A DNA stretch of 64,000 bases from Chryseobacterium gleum (GTDB lineage Bacteria; Bacteroidota; Bacteroidia; Flavobacteriales_F; PHOS-HE28): positions 1 to 64,000 of the forward strand of contig CAMCAZ010000002.1 in assembly GCA_945872795.1 (NCBI GenBank), given 5' to 3'. The notes beneath the pieces are model-generated. The model was not told where the DNA came from and made no database searches. It saw nothing but the letters and a program-made list of their open reading frames with translations. Each line of letters starts with the position of its first letter. Within the stretch, counting starts at the first letter, position 1. The position numbers were made by a program, and so were the translations under genes. Shown here piece after piece: positions 58,457-64,000 of this stretch.

Positions 58457-59159
58457 GTTCCACGAATATCGGCGATCCCATGCATCCTTGGTGCTACTGA
58501 TGGCTTTGGGTGGATCCTCCGTTCAGGCACAGGTGATCGCCACCGGAGCCATGCGCCGCACCATGTGGGAAGGCCAACTCTCCGGCCTCATCGCCATGGA
58601 TTCGATCGCGAAGCCGGGTATGTTCGGCATTGGACCATTGGAGCACCTGCGGGGCGAGATCACCATGGTGGATGGTCGTTGTTTCGTGTCGTACGTAGTG
58701 AATGACGGCACGATCAAGGTGGAAGAGCGCAGTGATGTGAAGGCGCCGTTCTTCGTACGTGCCGCAGTGACCAGATGGGACCCTATTGCGCTTCCCTCCA
58801 CGGTCGTTGACCTACCCTCATTGGATAAATTCCTTACCGAATGGTCCATGACGAGAACCGAGCCGTTCACATTCCGGTTGCGAGGCCTTGTTATCGATGC
58901 TCATGTGCACGTCATCAACGTTCCACCAGGTGCGGCGATCAATGGACCCGACGAGGCTCATACGCACCAGTTGGTGGTTCAGGACAGTAACAATGAAGGC
59001 ACTTTGCTGGGTTTCTTCTCCACGGGACACAAGGCGGTGTTCACACACCACGACACCAATATTCATGTGCACTATATTTCTTGGGACAATAAGCTCATGG
59101 GCCATTTGGACCTACTTCGGGTCGATCCCACGAGGGTGGTCTTGGAGATAGGGCAGTGA
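58455..59159 (+). CDS. Acetolactate decarboxylase-like protein with N-terminal signal peptide
   Basis: FGIGPLEHLRGEITMVDGRCFVSYV, AVTRWDPI, GTLLGFFSTG, HVHY...GHLDLL metal-ligand pattern. Start set at 58455. Confidence 0.65.
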   Translation: MFHEYRRSHASLVLLMALGGSSVQAQVIATGAMRRTMWEGQLSGLIAMDSIAKPGMFGIGPLEHLRGEITMVDGRCFVSYVVNDGTIKVEERSDVKAPFFVRAAVTRWDPIALPSTVVDLPSLDKFLTEWSMTRTEPFTFRLRGLVIDAHVHVINVPPGAAINGPDEAHTHQLVVQDSNNEGTLLGFFSTGHKAVFTHHDTNIHVHYISWDNKLMGHLDLLRVDPTRVVLEIGQ

Positions 59160-59222
59160 ATCGTACGACCGTATGAAGAAGCCCGGTCGAATGCCGGGCA
59201 TTCGTGTTCATCGTGATCGGTC

Positions 59223-59504
59223 TCAGTTCGCTCGGAACGAGCCAGCGGTCTTAGTGATGTCGGTGTTCGATCTGGAAGCCACCTCTGTATATTCTGACGT
59301 GGAGACCGCCGTGACGTCATTGCTTTGTGGTGCTCTGCATCCATTCATGCCACAGCCAAGGTCGAACAGAGCTTGCACACCGAAGAAGCCACCGATCAGG
59401 AAGACCATGGGGTCATGCCCCGACCATCCCTGCCCGATGAACGCCACGGCCATGCCAGCGCGCAGCCAGCGCGACCAATGCCACCGACGTAAGGAAGCGA
59501 TCAT
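59223..59504 (-). CDS. YgaP-like/DUF2892 membrane protein
   Basis: MIASLRRWHWSRWLRAGMAVAFIGQGWSGHDPMVFLIGGFFGVQALFDLGCGMNGC. ATGA overlap with the rhodanese gene. Start inside the larger listed ORF 59223..59987. Confidence 0.6.
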   Translation of the reverse strand: MIASLRRWHWSRWLRAGMAVAFIGQGWSGHDPMVFLIGGFFGVQALFDLGCGMNGCRAPQSNDVTAVSTSEYTEVASRSNTDITKTAGSFRAN

Positions 59505-59812
59505 CCCTTGAGGGCGCGTACCGAGGTCCATGGCCCACCGTTGTAGCACTCGAAGCCGTTGCGCTTCAGCACATCGGCAGCCATGCCACTGCGTGCACCA
59601 CTGCGGCAGCAGGTGATCACCGCCTTGGTCTTGTCGAGCTTCCCACATTGGTTCTGGACCTTGTCCAAGGGGATGTTGATCGAGCCCTTCACATGGCCGG
59701 ACTTGAATTCCTCGGGCGTCCGAACGTCGATGATGGTGGCGCCTTCCTTGATCTTCTGCGCAAGGTCCACTTTGGGACCGCCGATACCGAACAGGGACTG
59801 AAGCAGGGACAT
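59501..59812 (-). CDS. Rhodanese-like domain protein
   Basis: IKEGATIIDVRTPEEFKSGHVKGSINIPLDKV...AVITCCRSGARSGMAADVLKRNGFECYNGG. Confidence 0.94.
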   Translation of the reverse strand: MSLLQSLFGIGGPKVDLAQKIKEGATIIDVRTPEEFKSGHVKGSINIPLDKVQNQCGKLDKTKAVITCCRSGARSGMAADVLKRNGFECYNGGPWTSVRALKG

Positions 59813-59907
59813 GGGATGGAGTATTGATGGGTGAATGACGATACAAAGGTCGACGCACTGCCTGGGCGTTTGCGGTGATACCGGTCACAGAGCTGCCGGT
59901 TCTGCGA

Positions 59908-61341
59908 TCAGAACACGTAGTTGATGATGAGGTCGGCGTGCACCATGTCCACCTTGTTGAAGGACTGCCGCTCGGTGAGCGAAGCACTTTCGATCGGCAC
60001 TTTGCCCAAGACCAGCAGTTGCATGGCCAGACCCTGCCAGCCGCCCTTGAAGCGGTACTGCGTGTTCACGTCGAACTGGGCGTACGACGGCATCGTGTAT
60101 TTGTTCAAGCGTGTATCGGTGATGGCAGGCATGAGGTAGGCGCCGCCGTCCAACTGGATCCGCCAGCCGCTCTTCTTATCGTTCCAGATCAGGTTCAGGG
60201 AGCTGGCGTGCACGTCGCCCATGCCCTCGTTGCGTTCGCGCGGCAGGAAGGTGAAGAAGGGGTCCCGGCCCCATTCCCGGGGCATCAGATAGCGACCATC
60301 ACCCGTGATGCGTGTGTAGTTCAGTTGCCACCGGAATTTACCGAGCACATTGCGCAGGCGGCCACTGAAGGCCCAGGAAGACTGCCCCTCGGGCATGTAC
60401 GCCAGGCTGTCCGTGGCGTGTTCGCCGGTGGCCGTCGGGTCCTGCCGGATGGCCATGCCCGATATGCTCCATCGGTCCTCCTGGTCGCCAGCGTTCACTT
60501 GCAAAAGCGCACTGTTGAAGATGTTCTCCGTGTACACATCCCATACTGTCACGCTTAGCTTTTTCCCCAATGATTGCTTTGCCGACAGCGCGAAGATCCC
60601 AGCGCTTTCCAGGATCTCGCCATGCATGGCCGACTCGCCATACACGTTACGTCCCACGGGATAGACGTCCATGCTCTCGGATACCGTGTACCATTCACTG
60701 GCGCCACGTGGCGCGACACGATAGAGCCAGCCACCTTCCAAGTTGGTGCCGTGTTTGCTCCGGTGCCTGGCCCACAGGCCCTCGAACAGGGTGGGATGCA
60801 TGCGGCCATCCTGCGGGTTGAGGAAGGGGGTGTTCAGTTCCTGTTTACCGAACACCAGGTTGGTGCGGCCACTGTGTGACAGCCAGTCCAGTTGGAACTC
60901 ATGCAAATAGGCCAGATCATTGGTGTGGCGCGGATCGTTCACATCGTACAGGCCGATCTCATAGCGGTTGGGCAGGCCTGTCACCGGGTCCAGTTGGGTC
61001 AGGTCCGAGGTGGCCAGATCAAAGGTGTAACCGCCGGCCAGTTTGAATCGTGTGCCATGCCATCGTTGCGATGCGAAACCCAACACACCGCCGAAAGCCA
61101 CCGCGTGGTAGTCGGAAGGAGCGCCGTCGTTGATGGTAAGCATGTTGTACTGGCGGAACCGGCCTTCCACTTCGCCCCGCTTCATCATTTCATAGAGGTG
61201 GCTGGCGCCTCGCAGACTGTCGTCCGAAGGGATGTCCTGCTCACTGTGCTGGGCACTGCCGATCAACGGCAGCAGGAGGGAAAGGGCAAGGGACAGGCCC
61301 CACCGACCAGTTCCCGGTCGGTCCATGAACAGGCTGTGCAT
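59908..61341 (-). CDS. OprD-like outer membrane porin
   Basis: Signal peptide ending GSAQ; RFRQYNMLTINDGAPSDYHAVAFGGVLGF...RTNLVFGKQELNTPFLNPQDGRMHPTLFEGLWAR. Confidence 0.65.
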   Translation of the reverse strand: MHSLFMDRPGTGRWGLSLALSLLLPLIGSAQHSEQDIPSDDSLRGASHLYEMMKRGEVEGRFRQYNMLTINDGAPSDYHAVAFGGVLGFASQRWHGTRFKLAGGYTFDLATSDLTQLDPVTGLPNRYEIGLYDVNDPRHTNDLAYLHEFQLDWLSHSGRTNLVFGKQELNTPFLNPQDGRMHPTLFEGLWARHRSKHGTNLEGGWLYRVAPRGASEWYTVSESMDVYPVGRNVYGESAMHGEILESAGIFALSAKQSLGKKLSVTVWDVYTENIFNSALLQVNAGDQEDRWSISGMAIRQDPTATGEHATDSLAYMPEGQSSWAFSGRLRNVLGKFRWQLNYTRITGDGRYLMPREWGRDPFFTFLPRERNEGMGDVHASSLNLIWNDKKSGWRIQLDGGAYLMPAITDTRLNKYTMPSYAQFDVNTQYRFKGGWQGLAMQLLVLGKVPIESASLTERQSFNKVDMVHADLIINYVF

Positions 61342-61344
61342 GAC

Positions 61345-61779
61345 CTAGAACCCGGCTTTGATGTAACTCCAGCCCTCCTCCTGTCGCTCCACAATGTGGA
61401 TGATCCCGGCCTTCACGAAACCGGCCTCTGGCACGATCTTGCTGCGGTCCAGCTTGCGCTCAGTGATGGTGTTCTCGCAGGCCAGGAACACGATGCCGCG
61501 CTCGCTGAAGTGCTTCACCTTATCGGCCACCATGCTGCGGTCGGTCATCAACAGGTCCATGCCCGGCCCGTGGCACACCACTTCCAGTTGCATCGTGGGC
61601 GCGGCTTCCAGCATGTTGCGCAACTGGCGCATAAGGCCCTTGTGTACAAGCGTATCGCCGCTCACCAGTTGCATCACGATGCGGTGCTTGCGGGGCTCGT
61701 TGGATCTCGTGGTTCCCTGCGCGTGGGATGTCAGAGCGCTTCCCAACATCAGTACGAAAAGGAGGATGAGCTTCTTCAT
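61345..61779 (-). CDS. DsrE family protein with signal peptide
   Basis: MKKLILLFVLMLGSALTSHAQG; HRIVMQLVSGDTLVHKGLMRQLRNMLEAAPTMQLEVVCHGPGMDLLM...ERGIVFLACENTI. Confidence 0.8.
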   Translation of the reverse strand: MKKLILLFVLMLGSALTSHAQGTTRSNEPRKHRIVMQLVSGDTLVHKGLMRQLRNMLEAAPTMQLEVVCHGPGMDLLMTDRSMVADKVKHFSERGIVFLACENTITERKLDRSKIVPEAGFVKAGIIHIVERQEEGWSYIKAGF

Positions 61780-61844
61780 GGTCTGTTGATGGTGCAAAGG
61801 TCCTTGGTGTGTTGGGCTTGGTTCAGTGACCTCGCTCACGGAGC

Positions 61845-63629
61845 TCAACGGAACTCGTAATCGTAACCTTCCAACTGGCTCAACAAGGTTTGTGGGGCAT
61901 CGGTGGCGGTGATCCGGCCCTCCACCTTGGGCGCCACCGGACTGAACTTGGCGAAGTACTCGCGCAGGATGGTGTGCATGGTGACGTTGGCGAGGCGCGG
62001 GTTCTTCACCTTGTCCAAGCGGCAGAGGGTGTCGTCCGGGTCGCCTTCGCGTTCGCAGGCGGCGACCAAGTAGCTCTTGTTCGGGTCGATGGGCTTGCCA
62101 CCGACCTTGATCCAGTTCACCCGCTTGCCCAGGTCGTTGTGCATGGTGAAGTTGGCCGTCATGCCTTTGAAGCGCACCACCCATCCACCGAAACGTTTGG
62201 CGGGGTCCTTTGCGAAGACATTGTGCAGCTCCTTTTCCAACCAGTCCCACAGCTGTTGACCGGTGGCCTCGCCGTACTTGGCGTCACTGTCCACGGGGAT
62301 CATGCTCCAGATGTTGTCGTTGGTGATCGGGGTCGGGGTCTTCCCATCGGCCACGATCGGCGGGCAGAAACGGAAGCCGTTGCTGATGGCCACGTCGGGC
62401 TTCAGCTTCCACATGATGGCATCCGTGATCAGGTTGTCCATCGGGTTCTCGATCACGTAGTAGCGCACCAGGGTGTTCTTCGTGCTACCCACCACTTTGC
62501 TCAGTTCTTCCTTGTAGGGCGCGCTCATTTCATCCACCAGTTGGAGCATGCCCTTGTCGGCAGGGTATTTATCCGGGTCCACGTCGAGGAGTTCGTAGTG
62601 GCTGTCCTTCACCTTGCCATCCTCCACCACCACATCCAAGCGAGCGAGGAAAGATCCGAAGGCACCCGGCTCCACAACCTTGCTGTACTTGGCTTCGATG
62701 GGTTTGCGGACGCGCTCGTGCGTGTCGGCACCGAGGATCAGGTCCGCACCCTCCACTTCGGGTTTGTTGGCCAGGTCCACCTGCTGGGCCAATCCCATGT
62801 GGGTGACCAGGAAGACCATCGCACACTGCTCATAGTCGCGCAGGATGCGGATGTACTTCGCCACGTTCATCTCAGGCTTGGTGAACTGAATGCCGAAGCT
62901 ATATGCCGGCGATTGGCGCTTGGGGGTGAGCGGATCGTTGTAGCCGATGAAGCCGATCTTGACGCCCGCCACACGCTTGGTCCAGTAGGGCGGGAAGATG
63001 AGCTCTCCCTTGAGGTCCGCGTTCACATCGTTGGTCGCACTGCCCTCGGGATAAGGCAGGTGGTACATGTTCGCGCAGACCTTGTCCGCCTTGTAGGCGC
63101 CGAGGTCTTTCAACATCATCTCCTTGCCGTACACCACCTCCCAGTTGCCCGGAAGCACCAGATCGTATCCAACACGGTCCATCAAGGGCACGATGGCGCG
63201 GCCTTCGCTCTTCGCGGCCACACCGCCACCTTGGAAGCAGTCGCCTCCGTCGATCACGATGGTGTTCTCCGGGTCCTCGTTGCGGAGCGTGTCCACCATC
63301 GTCTTCAGCACGCCGTATCCACCGCGCTTCTTGTAAACGGGCTTGCCGTTCTCCAGGAAGAACTCATCATGCGTGTGCAGCTGTGCATGGATGTCGCTGG
63401 TGAACAGGATGGTGAACTTGCCGGCCTTGCCGCTCTGCACGGTGCGGGAAGCGACCATGGCCTTGCGCGCCTGTTCATCCCCCAGCGCGCCCATGGCCAG
63501 TGTGGGACCGAGCGTGAGCCCGGCACCCAATGCGCCCAAGGAGCGCAGCGCCTGTCTGCGGTCCATCCCTTGGGGCAGTTCGTCATGTGCACCACACGTG
63601 CAGCCGGGTAGATGTTCGATGGTGCTCAT
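61845..63629 (-). CDS. Tat-signal 5'-nucleotidase/metallophosphatase, SoxB-like
   Basis: DRRQALRSLGALG Tat-like signal; TSDIHAQLHT, IDGGDCFQGGG, LPGNWEVVYG, VTHMG, GADTHE, ATGQQLWDWLE. Start set at 63629. Confidence 0.75.
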   Translation of the reverse strand: MSTIEHLPGCTCGAHDELPQGMDRRQALRSLGALGAGLTLGPTLAMGALGDEQARKAMVASRTVQSGKAGKFTILFTSDIHAQLHTHDEFFLENGKPVYKKRGGYGVLKTMVDTLRNEDPENTIVIDGGDCFQGGGVAAKSEGRAIVPLMDRVGYDLVLPGNWEVVYGKEMMLKDLGAYKADKVCANMYHLPYPEGSATNDVNADLKGELIFPPYWTKRVAGVKIGFIGYNDPLTPKRQSPAYSFGIQFTKPEMNVAKYIRILRDYEQCAMVFLVTHMGLAQQVDLANKPEVEGADLILGADTHERVRKPIEAKYSKVVEPGAFGSFLARLDVVVEDGKVKDSHYELLDVDPDKYPADKGMLQLVDEMSAPYKEELSKVVGSTKNTLVRYYVIENPMDNLITDAIMWKLKPDVAISNGFRFCPPIVADGKTPTPITNDNIWSMIPVDSDAKYGEATGQQLWDWLEKELHNVFAKDPAKRFGGWVVRFKGMTANFTMHNDLGKRVNWIKVGGKPIDPNKSYLVAACEREGDPDDTLCRLDKVKNPRLANVTMHTILREYFAKFSPVAPKVEGRITATDAPQTLLSQLEGYDYEFR

Positions 63630-63631
63630 GC

Positions 63632-64000
63632 CTATTTCTTTTTGGCTTCGGCAATGGGGCCGAAGGGGCCGAATTTGTGTTGTGTCTCCGGAAAGGTATC
63701 CGCGAACGGGCCGAAGGGATGGTCGATGGGCTTCTTGCTGATATCCGGCCAATCACCCGTGAGGTCCTTCACCGGCCGGTCCATGGTGTTCACATACGCG
63801 GCCACGTCCCAGGCTTCCTCGTCGGTGAGCTGCGGTGCATCCCACGTGGCGCCCAGGGGCATGTTGGCCTTCACATACCCCGCGAAACGGCTCATGCGGA
63901 ACAGTCCCGCACCTTGGTTGTAGCTGTGTGCTCCCCACAAGGGCGGATACTGATAGGCGCTGCTGTCAGCCTTCAAAATGCCCTGGCCATCGGCGCCGTG
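63632..64000 (-). CDS. c-type cytochrome, TsdA-like (5' truncated by the window edge)
   Basis: HGADGQGILKADSSAYQYPPLWGAHSYNQGAGLFRMSRFAGYVKANMPLGATWDAPQLTDEEAWDVAAYVNTMDRP...HKFGPFGPI. Frame stays open to base 64000. Confidence 0.7.
   Translation of the reverse strand, partial: HGADGQGILKADSSAYQYPPLWGAHSYNQGAGLFRMSRFAGYVKANMPLGATWDAPQLTDEEAWDVAAYVNTMDRPVKDLTGDWPDISKKPIDHPFGPFADTFPETQHKFGPFGPIAEAKKK

Noticed and set aside
59223-59987. 254-aa listed ORF covering the YgaP-like protein and most of the rhodanese gene
   Set aside because: Its N-terminal half is out-of-frame sequence over the rhodanese. The plausible CDS begins at 59504 (MIASLRRW...).
61890-63611. 573-aa plus-strand ORF opposite the SoxB-like gene
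   Set aside because: Antisense shadow ORF with HVG/VRV-rich composition and no domain cues.

Overview
This 64 kb window is GC-rich chromosomal DNA from a Bacteroidota member, probably Flavobacteriales-like. Supporting markers are gldKLMN, gldD/gldE, PorP/SprF, several T9SS C-terminal sorting domains, and TAnnTTTG promoter motifs. Most of it is ordinary core genome: groES/groEL, secG, lptE, a sigma-54 regulator, miaB, topA, era, der, ssb, mutY, HU, rng, recX, prfB and fumC. The parts most worth a second look are: (1) an initiator tRNA-fMet, a small GIY-YIG ORF, and a degraded second tRNA-fMet copy with its own terminator, which looks like a GIY-YIG cassette in a duplicated tRNA unit; (2) a stop-interrupted gldN 3' remnant right after gldN, plus a complete second gldM paralogue beyond an ABC-F gene; (3) a perfect 31-bp palindrome with a partial direct copy 72 bp away, in frame inside a DUF1016/PDDEXK nuclease gene; (4) a dispersed (TCTGATCN)n repeat, found both as an in-frame array inside miaB and as the inverted ends of a MITE-like element after prfB; (5) a candidate sulfur-oxidation cluster at the right edge (TsdA-like cytochrome c, SoxB-like metallophosphatase, DsrE, porin, rhodanese, YgaP-like protein); (6) an unlisted 31-aa, highly basic ORF upstream of rng that resembles a small ribosomal protein. 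Family names come from reading the supplied translations and recalling family motifs. No database search was possible.
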